From JAFKFJ01 sp963786445 (GTDB lineage: Bacteria > Pseudomonadota > Alphaproteobacteria > Acetobacterales > Acetobacteraceae), in the NCBI GenBank assembly GCA_963786445.1, contig CAWAZU010000039.1:186001-250000 (forward strand): a stretch of 64,000 nt of DNA, read 5' to 3'. Both the position numbers and the translations under genes were made by a program. Every line of letters starts with the position of its first letter. The stretch's first letter is position 1. The notes beneath the pieces were generated by a model. The model saw nothing but the letters and a program-made list of their open reading frames with translations. It made no database searches and had not been told where the DNA came from. Positions 43,999 to 51,607 of this stretch are shown here, in pieces.

Positions 43999-44706
43999 AT
44001 GTCGCAGCCGCTGCCGAACGATCCCGCCGCCAAGCAGCCGGAGGGCAAGCCGCCCGACCAGCCGCCGGTGGTGGTGAAGAAATACGCCAACCGCCGACTC
44101 TACAACACCGAAAGCTCAAGCTACATCACGCTCGATACGCTGGCCGAGATGGTCCGCGTCGGCCGCGACTTCGTGGTCTATGACGCAAAAACCGGCGAGG
44201 ACATCACCCGCGGCGTGCTCACCCAGATCATCGTCGAGGAGGAGAGCAAGGGCCGCGCCATGCTGCCCACCGGCTTCCTGCGCCAGCTGATCGGCTTCTA
44301 CGGCGATCAGATGCAGAGCCTGGTGCCGCGCTATCTGGAGCAGGCGATGACCAGCTTCGCGCGCCAGCAGGAGCAGGTGCGCGTCGCCGTGCAGCAGACC
44401 ATGGGCAACTTCTTCCCGTTCGGCAACATCGAGGAGGTCGGGCGGCAGAACATGGCGATGATGGAACGGGCCATACACCTGTTCTCGCCGTTCGGCTTCC
44501 GCGAGCCCGACACGAATGACGCCCGTGCCGCCACCGGGCCGGCATTGCAGGACGAGGTGAAGGCGCTGCGGGCCGAGGTGGAGTTTTTGCGCGCGCAACT
44601 GGCGCGGGTGCGGGTGGCGCAGGGCGGCGAACCGAAGCTGGCAGCGGTCCAAGTAGGCGAACAAGGAGAAAAAGACAAAACCGATACGGGCACGGCCAAG
44701 GACTGA
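43999..44706 (+). CDS. phaR: Polyhydroxyalkanoate synthesis repressor PhaR
   Basis: A 235-residue regulator that binds DNA and PHA granules and represses phasin and its own expression until polymer forms. The N-terminal PHB accumulation domain is unmistakable: VVVKKYANRRLYNTESSSYI, then FVVYDAKTGEDITRGVLTQI. The middle PHB_acc repeat covers FLRQLIGFYGDQMQSLVPRYL, and the C-terminus has a short coiled-coil (DEVKALRAEVEFLRAQLARV). It is divergent from phaE-phaC, with a shared regulatory region. Confidence 0.96.
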   Translation: MSQPLPNDPAAKQPEGKPPDQPPVVVKKYANRRLYNTESSSYITLDTLAEMVRVGRDFVVYDAKTGEDITRGVLTQIIVEEESKGRAMLPTGFLRQLIGFYGDQMQSLVPRYLEQAMTSFARQQEQVRVAVQQTMGNFFPFGNIEEVGRQNMAMMERAIHLFSPFGFREPDTNDARAATGPALQDEVKALRAEVEFLRAQLARVRVAQGGEPKLAAVQVGEQGEKDKTDTGTAKD

Positions 44707-44849
44707 AACGAAAGCGTAGCAGCATACCCGCTCCCGCCAAAGACACCGCCACGTCAAGTCTCAAAGTAGCATTCGCGCGAGGCGGGAAGCTTTGAGTATC
44801 ACTCGCGCATTGTCTGTGGCAGTGGCTATGGGTGAAGGAGACACTCATC

Positions 44850-45356
44850 ATGCCCGAGACGAGCGATCACAGTCCCGCGGTTGGGCTTGCAGTGACGGAT
44901 CCGGCCGGTAGCGCCGTGCCGCCACGGGTGATCTTGGGGGAACCGGAGGCCGAGGCGAAGCCGTCGCCGCGCGCCAACGCCGCCGACCATCATGTCGGCG
45001 CGCGCATCCGCGAGCGGCGCATCATGCTCGGCCTGTCGCAGCAGCAGCTCGCGCAGATGATCGGCGTGACCTACCAGCAGGCGCACAAATACGAGCGCGG
45101 CCTCAACCGCATCTCGGCGGGCCGCCTCTACGAGATCGCGCAGGTGCTGGGCGTGCCGGTGTCGTGGTTCTTCGACGGGCTGTCGCGCAGCGAGCAGCCG
45201 GCGGAGATGACGCAGCGGCAGCGGATGTGCCTGGAACTCGCGCGCAACTTTGCCGCCATCGACAACGAGAAGCACCAGGAGGCGCTGAGCCAGATGGCGC
45301 GCGCGCTGGCCGGCCAATCCGCGTCCGGCACAACGGCACACGGCGGGCGGGCCTGA
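44850..45356 (+). CDS. XRE-family helix-turn-helix regulator
   Basis: A 168-residue protein. A Cro/C1-type HTH spans about residues 50-110: VGARIRERRIMLGLSQQQLA, then YERGLNRISAGRLYEIAQVLGV and SWFFDG. This resembles a group conserved in alphaproteobacteria. The C-terminal part (RMCLELARNFAAIDNEKHQEAL) is helical. A GAAGGAG ribosome site supports ATG 44850 over a GTG at 44832. Its final codons lie inside a 17-bp inverted repeat that serves as the terminator. Targets are unknown. Confidence 0.9.
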   Translation: MPETSDHSPAVGLAVTDPAGSAVPPRVILGEPEAEAKPSPRANAADHHVGARIRERRIMLGLSQQQLAQMIGVTYQQAHKYERGLNRISAGRLYEIAQVLGVPVSWFFDGLSRSEQPAEMTQRQRMCLELARNFAAIDNEKHQEALSQMARALAGQSASGTTAHGGRA

Positions 45357-45375
45357 GCCAGGCCCGCCCGCCGTG
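45339..45375. terminator. Perfect 17-bp inverted repeat between convergent genes
   Basis: CACGGCGGGCGGGCCTG, a 3-base loop AGC, then its exact complement. It sits between the convergent XRE and response-regulator genes and overlaps the last codons of the XRE gene, so it can act in both directions. There is no T-run, so termination may depend on Rho or on stem strength alone. Confidence 0.7.
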
Positions 45376-45397
45376 CGCTTGCCGCGGCGCCGCCGCG

Positions 45398-46114
45398 TCA
45401 GGCCGGCGGGCGGATGCCCTCCGGGTCCAGCCGATAGCCGCCGCCCTCGGTGACCAGCAGGCGGGCGTTCGACGGGTCCGGCTCGATCTTCTGGCGCAGG
45501 CGGTAGATGTGCGTCTCCAGCGTGTGGGTGGTGACGGCGGCGTTGTAGCCCCACACCTCGTTCAGCAGCACCTGCCGCGCCACCGGCCGGGTGCCGGCGC
45601 GGTACAGGAACTTCAGGATCGCCGCTTCCTTCTCGGTCAGCCGGATGCGCCGGTTGCGCGCCGGCTCCTGCAGCAGCTTCGCCGCCGGGCGGAACGTGTA
45701 CGGCCCGATGGTGAACACCGCATCCTCGCTGTTCTCGAAGATGCGCAGCTGGGCGCGCAGCCGGGCAAGCAGCTCGGCCATGCGGAACGGTTTGGCGATG
45801 TAGTCGTTGGCCCCGGAATCGAGGCCGCGCACCACGTCCGCCTCCTGGTCGGAGCCGGTGAGCATGATGATCGGCACCTTGATGCCGCTGCGGCGCAGGC
45901 GCGCGCACAGGTCGCGGCCGTCGCCGTCGGGCAGGCCGACATCCAGGATGATCGCGTCGAACCTGGATTCGCGGGCGGTCATTTTTGCTTCCGCCTCGCC
46001 CGCAGTCTCGGCGCCGCTGGCCGCAAACTCGCCGTCCACCGCCAGCTGTTCGGCCAGCGTCGCGCGCAATGCCTGATCATCATCGACAATGAGAATAGGT
46101 CGTTCCCCGGTCAT
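45398..46114 (-). CDS. OmpR-family response regulator
   Basis: A 238-residue two-component regulator. The receiver domain has the acidic pair in ILIVDDDQALR, the phospho-acceptor Asp in FDAIILDVGLPDGDG, the Thr in IIMLTGSDQ and the Lys in YIAKPF. The winged-helix effector domain (LTEKEAAILKFLYRAGTRPVAR, then THTLETHIYRLRQKIEPDP) binds DNA. A GGAGGG ribosome site precedes the ATG. No sensor kinase gene is adjacent, so it is an orphan in this window. Its promoter lies in the 410-bp upstream gap. Confidence 0.93.
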   Translation of the reverse strand: MTGERPILIVDDDQALRATLAEQLAVDGEFAASGAETAGEAEAKMTARESRFDAIILDVGLPDGDGRDLCARLRRSGIKVPIIMLTGSDQEADVVRGLDSGANDYIAKPFRMAELLARLRAQLRIFENSEDAVFTIGPYTFRPAAKLLQEPARNRRIRLTEKEAAILKFLYRAGTRPVARQVLLNEVWGYNAAVTTHTLETHIYRLRQKIEPDPSNARLLVTEGGGYRLDPEGIRPPA

Positions 46115-46525
46115 TCTTCTACCCTCCTATAGCGACGGCGCGGCCGGACGCCGGCGCCCCGGTTTCATGCACGACAGACGCAAGGCGAAACTGTTCCAAG
46201 TCACGCCATACGGTATATCTTAACGCGTCCGTTTACATTGGTTACGTTCATGCGCTGGTTCAACCCGCGCACATTCGCGTGACGGCCGCGAAACGCGCAC
46301 GCGGCCCCGCCCGGAGGGCTGGGAACGGCTGATGCGCGCCGCCGGCGCTTGCCGCCGAAGGGCGCATCCCGGATGCTGCTTCGGGCCGGACCGGAACAAG
46401 ATGATGCACGCCTCGCTCCGCCGCGACGCCACGCATGGGCCGCACGCCGTCGCGCCGAACCGCGTCAACCACCGCCGTCTCGCCACCAAGGTGGCGCGCT
46501 TCGGCCGTCTGCCCGGCGCGGAGTG
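46115..46525. other. Divergent intergenic region between response regulator and L,D-transpeptidase
   Basis: This gap holds the response regulator's ribosome site (46121-46127) and an unusually A+T-rich stretch, 46205-46250 (including TATATCTTAAC and TTTACATTGGTTACGTT), a likely promoter zone for one or both genes. A 64-codon plus-strand frame (46332-46526) ends in a TGATG overlap with the L,D-transpeptidase start. It is Arg-rich and matches nothing I know, so I do not call it a gene. No tRNA or hairpin is evident. Confidence 0.4.
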
Positions 46526-47023
46526 ATGGAAGCGCTGGTCTATCCGGACGGAAGGTTCGTGCTCGGCACGCGCGTCTTCCGTGCCGCCCTCGGCCGTGGC
46601 GGCGTGCGGGCGGACAAGCAGGAGGGCGACGGCGCGACGCCCGCGGGCGCGCTGCCGCTGCGGCGCGTGCTGTATCGTGCCGACCGCGGCGCCATTCCGC
46701 CGGCCGTCGTGCCGCGCGAGCCGATCGCGCCCGCGGACGGCTGGTGCGACGATCCCGGCCATCCCGACTACAACCGCATGGTCCGCCTGCCGCATCCGGC
46801 GCGCTGCGAGGCGCTGTGGCGGAACGACGCGCTCTACGACATCGTCGGCGTGCTGGGGTGGAACGATGCGCCGGCCGTGCGCGGGCGCGGCTCGGCGATT
46901 TTTTTGCATCTGGCGCGACCGGACTATGCGCCCACCGCGGGCTGCATCGCGCTCGCTGCGGCCGATCTGCGCGCGGTGCTGGCGGCGGGGGTGACGGGGG
47001 TCAGCGTCACGGATCGCGGCTGA
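46526..47023 (+). CDS. L,D-transpeptidase (YkuD-like) family protein
   Basis: A 165-residue protein. The opening LVYPDGRFVLGTRVFRAALGRGG and KQEGDGATPAG match a compact, signal-less L,D-transpeptidase family common in alphaproteobacteria. The catalytic motif is PTAGCIAL with C140, and the preceding His is in IFLHLARPD. Such enzymes form 3-3 peptidoglycan cross-links, though this short form lacks an obvious export signal, so its location is unclear. ATG 46526 is chosen from family starts. The 3' end overlaps the convergent DUF971 gene by 17 bp. Confidence 0.85.
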   Translation: MEALVYPDGRFVLGTRVFRAALGRGGVRADKQEGDGATPAGALPLRRVLYRADRGAIPPAVVPREPIAPADGWCDDPGHPDYNRMVRLPHPARCEALWRNDALYDIVGVLGWNDAPAVRGRGSAIFLHLARPDYAPTAGCIALAAADLRAVLAAGVTGVSVTDRG

Positions 47024-47363
47024 GGCCCTGCGCGGCCAGTGCCGCGAGATAGTCGCGCCAGCGCCGGTCCTGCTCCTGCCCGAGCCGATACAGGTAGTCC
47101 CAGGAGAAGATGCCGCTGTCGTGGCCGTCGTCGAACAGCAGGCGCACCGCGTAGTGGCCGACCGGCTCGACGCCGGCGATGCCGACAAGGCGCTTGCCCG
47201 GCACGGTCCGCCGCTGCGCCGGGCTGTGGCCCTGCACCTCGGCGCTCGGGCTTTCCACGCGCAGCAACTCGGCGGGGAAGGCGAAGCGCCTGGCGTCGTC
47301 GAAATCGACCTCCAGGCGCCGCTCGGCCCGCTTGAGGCGGATTTCCACCGGTGTCGGCATCAC
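47007..47363 (-). CDS. DUF971 family protein
   Basis: A 118-residue protein related to the N-terminal domain of gamma-butyrobetaine hydroxylase. Key blocks are FAFPAELLRVESPSAEVQGH, GIAGVEPVGHYAVRLLFDDGHDSGIFSWDYLY and the C-terminal RWRDYLAALA. The pattern is conserved in stand-alone DUF971 proteins, some of them encoded near iron-sulfur or Mrp genes. The function is unknown. Two ATGs are possible (47363, 47360). Its start overlaps the stop of the UPF0434 gene by 4 bp. Confidence 0.88.
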   Translation of the reverse strand: MMPTPVEIRLKRAERRLEVDFDDARRFAFPAELLRVESPSAEVQGHSPAQRRTVPGKRLVGIAGVEPVGHYAVRLLFDDGHDSGIFSWDYLYRLGQEQDRRWRDYLAALAAQGLSRDP

Positions 47364-47569
47364 TCCTCCGGTGCCAGCGCGCGGGCCTCCTCGGGCAGCA
47401 TGATCGGGATGCCATCGCGGATCGGATAGGCGAGGCCGGCGGCGTGGCTGATCAGTTCGTTGTTGGCGCGGTCGTACACCAGCGGCCCTTTGGTGCGCGG
47501 ACAGACCAGCACCTCCAGCAGCCGCGGATCGACCGGGACGGGCAGGGCGGGCGGATCGGTGTCGGACAT
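47360..47569 (-). CDS. Trm112/UPF0434 family small protein
   Basis: A 69-residue protein of the YcaR/Trm112 family: LLEVLVCPRTKGPLVYDRANNELIS, then AGLAYPIRDGIPIMLPEEAR. Bacterial members are often encoded among housekeeping genes, and eukaryotic Trm112 activates methyltransferases. Whether this one does so is unknown. Only one Cys of the metal-binding set is retained, as is common in bacteria. It lies between the DUF971 and LON-domain genes in a compact minus-strand operon. Confidence 0.9.
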   Translation of the reverse strand: MSDTDPPALPVPVDPRLLEVLVCPRTKGPLVYDRANNELISHAAGLAYPIRDGIPIMLPEEARALAPEE

Positions 47570-47581
47570 GGCGTGCTCCGG

Positions 47582-48247
47582 TCAGCTCGCGCGGGTGGTG
47601 CCGGGGTCGAGGCGGGCATGGGTGTCGATCGCCAGCAGGGTGCGCAGCGCGGCGGCGCGTTCGCTCGCGGTCTCTGCCTCCAGCAGCGCCTGCTTCTCGG
47701 CGACGTCGAACGGGCAGGCCATGCAGAGCGTGGTCACCAGCGCGTCCTCCGTCATGCCGCCGATTGCCTCCCAGTTCGCCTCGATACCCTGGCGCGCGAA
47801 ATAGGCGCGCAACGCACCGAGCAGGTCGGCGCGGTCGCAGATCGGGCCGGACGGCGGCGGGGCGAGGTCGGCGGCAAACGGCGCCAGCGCCGCGCGCACC
47901 CGGCGATAGCCGCGCCGCATCGGCAATTCCTCGGCGATGGTGAAGCGGATCAGGCCGGTCAGCGTGATCAGGTAGCGCCCGTCATCGGTCTCGCTGAACG
48001 CCGAGATGCGGCCGAGACAACCGACCCGGCACAGCGCCGGACCCTTGCCGGCGCAGCGAACGCGCGGCTCGGGCTGGATCATGCCGAGCAGGCGCCCGGC
48101 CGCCAGCGCGTCCTCGGTCATCGTCAGGTAGCGCGGCTCGAAGATGTTGAGCGGCAGCCGGCCGCGCGGCAGCAGCAGCGCGCCGGCCAGCGGGAACACC
48201 GGAAAACCGTCCGGCAGGTCCTCGAGCCGCGGCGAGGCGGCGCCCAT
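47582..48247 (-). CDS. LON substrate-binding domain protein
   Basis: A 221-residue stand-alone Lon N-terminal domain without ATPase or protease parts. Typical sequence is FPVFPLAGALLLPRGRLPLNIFEPRYLTM, then CLGRISAFSETDDGRYLITLTGLIRF. Such proteins are conserved in alphaproteobacteria with unknown function, possibly binding unfolded substrates. The ATG shares a base with the stop of the thioredoxin gene upstream, suggesting a shared protein quality-control theme with that CnoX-like protein. Confidence 0.92.
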   Translation of the reverse strand: MGAASPRLEDLPDGFPVFPLAGALLLPRGRLPLNIFEPRYLTMTEDALAAGRLLGMIQPEPRVRCAGKGPALCRVGCLGRISAFSETDDGRYLITLTGLIRFTIAEELPMRRGYRRVRAALAPFAADLAPPPSGPICDRADLLGALRAYFARQGIEANWEAIGGMTEDALVTTLCMACPFDVAEKQALLEAETASERAAALRTLLAIDTHARLDPGTTRAS

Positions 48248-49215
48248 CAGCGGAACAGCAGCCCCGAGAGCTTGCGCCGCGCCGCCGTCGTCGCCGGATC
48301 GTCGAAGCCCCAGGCCTCGAAGAACTTCAGCAGCTGCAGCCGGGCGGCATCATCGTTCCAGGCGCGCTCGCGGCGGATGATCTCCAGCAGCGCCTCGGCG
48401 GCGTCCTCGCGCCGCCCGCCGGCGTTGAGCGCGCTCGCCAGGTCGTAGCGCGCCTGATGGTCGGACGGGTCGGCGGCGAGCCGCTTTTCGTAGGTGGAGA
48501 GTTCGGCGCGCGCCTTGCGGCCCTCCTCGGCGAGGGCGAGGGCGCTGCGGGCGCCGGCGACCTCGGCGTGCTCGGAAAATTTCGCCGGGACCTGCGCCAG
48601 CACCTCCTGCGCCTCGTCCTCGCGGCCGAGCGCGATCAGGGCGCGCAGGAAGCCGCCCCAGGCCTCGGGCTTCTCGGGGTCCTGCTGCACGGCGGCGGCG
48701 TAGAGCCGGGCGGCCTCTTCGGCCAGGCCCTGGTCCTGCGCGGCCTTGGCCTCGGCGAGCAGGTCGGCGCCGGGGGTGGTGCCGCCGGCGGCTTTCAGCA
48801 GGTTCTCGACGAAGCGGCGCACCTCGGATTCGGGCAGGGCGCCCTGGAAGAGATCGACCACCTGGGCGTTCCAGAACGCGGCGACGGTCGGCACCGACTG
48901 CAGCGGCAGGCCGAGCATCACCAGTTGCTCGACCAGCGGGCGGTTGCGGTCGATGTCGATCTTGACCAGGCGGACGCGCCCGCCGGCGCCGCGCACGACC
49001 TTTTCCAGCGTGGGCGTGAGCTGCTTGCAGGGTCCGCACCAGGTGGCCCAGAAATCGACGATGACGGGCAGTTGGCGCGACGCCTCGACCACGTCTCGCA
49101 TGAAGGTGTTCTGGTCGGCCTCGATGATGGTCCCGTCGGCTTGGGCGGCGGCCTGCGCGGCCGGGGGCTGCGCGGCGGCGGCCGGGGCGCGTTTCTTGCC
49201 GATGATGAAGTCCAT
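48247..49215 (-). CDS. Thioredoxin-TPR chaperedoxin (CnoX/YbbN-like)
   Basis: A 322-residue protein. The thioredoxin domain (about residues 30-140) has the active site WCGPC with C60 and C63, as in alphaproteobacterial CnoX, while E. coli YbbN lacks this motif. The C-terminal part is TPR-like: AKAAQDQGLAEEAARLYAAAV, PEKPEAWGGFLRALIALGRED, and DHQARYDLASALNAGGRREDAAEALLEI. The family protects proteins from oxidative aggregation and hands them to GroEL. It is the first gene of a four-gene minus-strand operon. Confidence 0.93.
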   Translation of the reverse strand: MDFIIGKKRAPAAAAQPPAAQAAAQADGTIIEADQNTFMRDVVEASRQLPVIVDFWATWCGPCKQLTPTLEKVVRGAGGRVRLVKIDIDRNRPLVEQLVMLGLPLQSVPTVAAFWNAQVVDLFQGALPESEVRRFVENLLKAAGGTTPGADLLAEAKAAQDQGLAEEAARLYAAAVQQDPEKPEAWGGFLRALIALGREDEAQEVLAQVPAKFSEHAEVAGARSALALAEEGRKARAELSTYEKRLAADPSDHQARYDLASALNAGGRREDAAEALLEIIRRERAWNDDAARLQLLKFFEAWGFDDPATTAARRKLSGLLFR

Positions 49216-49362
49216 TGGGTGGCGTCCTCGCCTGCTCTCGGTGCAGTAGATGCTGCGGCGTCAGCGCCGCGCAAGCCATGAAAACCCGCCGCAGGCAAGA
49301 CCTGCGGGAGGGCGCAGGGTCATGCGGTTCCCTGGGTGGTGGCGGCGTCGAGTGCGTCCTGT

Positions 49363-49795
49363 CGATGCTCGGCGAAATGTTCGAACGCCGCCACGCGCTT
49401 GCGGCCCGCGCGTCTGATGATGGTGAGGCGACCCTGCGGCGCGAGATCGCCGGCTATTTCGCCGACCCGCCGGCCGGCGACGTGGCAGTCTGCGAGGCGA
49501 TCGGCAAGGACCATGGCCGCATCGAAACCCGCCGCAGCAGCGTCAGCCATAACGTCGGCTGGCGGCTCTCCGACCACCGCTATCCCGACGAACCCCCCGC
49601 TTTCCCAGGCTCGCCGCCATCGCCATCGCCATGGTCGAGGCGACGGTGCCGACCAGCGGCGTCAGCACCACCGAACGGCGTTATTACCTCTGCTCCGCCG
49701 CCCCGCCGCCTGAGCGTCTGGCCGAGGCGGTGCGCGGCCACTGGGGCACCTGGAGTCGTTGCCCTGACGCCCGCGGAACGCCGTTGACAGGCGCC
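49363..49795 (+). pseudogene. ISAs1-family transposase remnant
   Basis: Decayed C-terminal part of an H-repeat/ISAs1-type transposase. One frame reads LRREIAGYFADPP and then KDHGRIETRR with VSHNVGW and DHRYPDEPP. After a frame change near 49605 it continues AIAMVEATVPTSGVSTTERR, YYLCSAA and LAEAVRGHWG. The sequence then departs at the point where the family has HWGIEN with the last catalytic Glu. No terminal repeats are seen. It marks an old insertion just upstream of the Ehr-type operon. Confidence 0.75.
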
Positions 49796-49974
49796 GGGGC
49801 GCCTCCGTAGGCTCTCGTTCCGGCGATGGAGTCCGCCGTGTAACCGCCCTCGGGGCTGATGACTCCTCCGTGATCCGTTGTGGACGACGGGGGGGATGTT
49901 TTGGCTCTCTGCGGACTCGGCTGCCCGCGACTTGTCTCTGGCCGTCCGTCGCGCACGGCGTCGCGGCATTCATC

Positions 49975-50922
49975 GTGACGCCGCGCGACGTCCTCCTGCA
50001 GATCGCGCAGGTCGTGGTGACGCTCTGCCTTGCCCCTTTGCTGCAGGGCTGCATCCTGCAGTTCGAGGAGCGGGTGCAGCGCGCGCAGGGGCCGGGGATC
50101 TTCCAGCCCTACCGCGACCTGTGGAAGCTCTTCCACAAGCAGCTCGTGGTGCCGGAGACGGCCTCCTGGGTCTATTGGGCGGCGCCGCTGGTCGCGTTCA
50201 CCTGCATGATGACGGTGCCGATCCTGATCCCGGTGCTGACCAACTTCCCGCTGCCGCTCTCGGACATGGGCGACATTCTCGGCGGCGGCCTGATCCTCAC
50301 GCTCGGCTCCTTCATGGTCACGCTGGCCGGGCTGGACACGTCGAGCGCCTATGGCGGCATCGGTTCCAGCCGGGCGGTCATGGTCACGATCCTGGCCGAG
50401 CCGACGCTGATCCTGGTGTTCGTCGGCATCACGCTGCTCGCCAAGTCGATGCTGCCGTTCGTGGTGAACCATCTGCTGGTGGCGCAGCCGGCGGTCTATT
50501 GGAGCCCGGCGCATCTGTTCCTGGTCGCGGCGTTCTTCGTGCTGCTGCTGGTCGAGACCGACCGGCTGCCGATCCACTCGAACACGCACATCGAAGTCTA
50601 TATGATCGACGAAGGCCGCATCCTGGAATACTCCGGGCCGCTGCTCGCGCTGCTGCGCTGGGCGTCGATGATGAAGCAGTTCATCCTCTATACCCTCTTC
50701 TGCAACGTGCTGACGCTGCCGTGGGGGTTGTCGTATCGCGGAGCGGCGCTGGGCGTGGCCGGCTCGACGGTCGCGCTGATGGCGAAATTCCTGCTGGTCG
50801 CCTGCGTCGTCGTGGTGGTCGATACCACGCAGTCGCGCCTGCGCTTCTACCGCTACCAGGAGCCGCTGGCGGCATCGTTCCTGCTGGCCGTGCTCGCCAT
50901 CATCGGCACGCAGCTGGGCTGA
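49975..50922 (+). CDS. Ehr/hydrogenase-4-like membrane subunit, HyfC/NuoH family
   Basis: About 315 residues with eight hydrophobic helices, homologous to HyfC/HycD and to complex I NuoH, the subunit linking the hydrophilic arm to the proton-pumping arm. Motifs include GPGIFQPYRDLWKLFHKQLVVPE, LAGLDTSSAYGGIGSSRAVMV and LLVETDRLPIHSNTHIEVYMI, where the acidic residues are conserved in the family. The start is a GTG, chosen because MTPRDVLLQIAQ fits family starts; it lacks a good ribosome site. It is the first gene of the cluster, 180 bp after the IS remnant, so the original 5' region may have been altered. Confidence 0.9.
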   Translation: MTPRDVLLQIAQVVVTLCLAPLLQGCILQFEERVQRAQGPGIFQPYRDLWKLFHKQLVVPETASWVYWAAPLVAFTCMMTVPILIPVLTNFPLPLSDMGDILGGGLILTLGSFMVTLAGLDTSSAYGGIGSSRAVMVTILAEPTLILVFVGITLLAKSMLPFVVNHLLVAQPAVYWSPAHLFLVAAFFVLLLVETDRLPIHSNTHIEVYMIDEGRILEYSGPLLALLRWASMMKQFILYTLFCNVLTLPWGLSYRGAALGVAGSTVALMAKFLLVACVVVVVDTTQSRLRFYRYQEPLAASFLLAVLAIIGTQLG

Positions 50923-50926
50923 ACCC

Positions 50927-51607
50927 ATGCTCGCAGCGCATCTCGACCCGCTCGCCGCATCGCTGTTCAGCCTGGTCGCCATCGTCAGCCTGCTGCTCGC
51001 CTTCGTCATGCTCGGCTCGCGCTGGCTCCGCCACTACCTCTACGCCTTCGCCGCCGAATCCTGGCTGATCGCGGCGCTATCGGCGGCCGTCGGATTTTAC
51101 GGCGACTATCCGGAACTCTACCTGATCGCGATCCTGACCTTCCTGTTCCGCGGGCTGTTCCTGCCGTACCTGATCTTCCGGATCATTCACCGGCTCAACA
51201 TCGCGCGCGAGGTGCATGTCATCCTGCAGGCCAGTTCCAGCCTGGTCATCGGCGCGCTCGGCGTGGTGTTCGCGCTCACCGTCGCGGCGCGCATCGGGGC
51301 GGAGCTTGGCCTGTCCGGCACCATCGTCGTGCTGGCGCTCACGGTGATGCTGTCCATGAAACTGATCGGCTTCCTGATGCTGGCGGTGCGGCACGAGGCG
51401 ATCAGCCAGATCCTCGGATTGCTGGTGCTGGAGAACGGCATTTTCCTCGGCGCCCAGATCCTGGTGCCGGGCATGCCGCTGCTGGTGGAGATCGTCATTC
51501 TGTTCGACCTGCTGATCGTGGTCGCCTGCTTCGGGCTGCTGGTGCAGTATCTGCAAACGCATGTCGGCACCACCAGCAGCCTCGCGCTGCGGCGGCTGGT
51601 GGGCTGA
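50927..51607 (+). CDS. Ehr/hydrogenase-4-like membrane subunit, HyfE family
   Basis: A 226-residue membrane protein with about seven helices. HyfE combines a NuoK-like part with extra helices. Recognisable blocks are LLAFVMLGSRWLRHYLYAFA, TFLFRGLFLPYLIFRIIHRL, and the NuoK-like GFLMLAVRHEAISQILGLLVLENGIFL, where the Glu in LEN is conserved. It follows the HyfC-like gene by 4 bp and abuts the HyfF-like gene with no gap. It is part of the predicted ion-translocating arm. Confidence 0.88.
   Translation: MLAAHLDPLAASLFSLVAIVSLLLAFVMLGSRWLRHYLYAFAAESWLIAALSAAVGFYGDYPELYLIAILTFLFRGLFLPYLIFRIIHRLNIAREVHVILQASSSLVIGALGVVFALTVAARIGAELGLSGTIVVLALTVMLSMKLIGFLMLAVRHEAISQILGLLVLENGIFLGAQILVPGMPLLVEIVILFDLLIVVACFGLLVQYLQTHVGTTSSLALRRLVG

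Noticed and set aside
46332..46526. Small gene upstream of the L,D-transpeptidase (64 codons, TGATG overlap)
   Set aside because: The product is Arg-rich and unlike any family I know, opposite frames are also open, and no ribosome site is present; kept only as a note in the intergenic entry.
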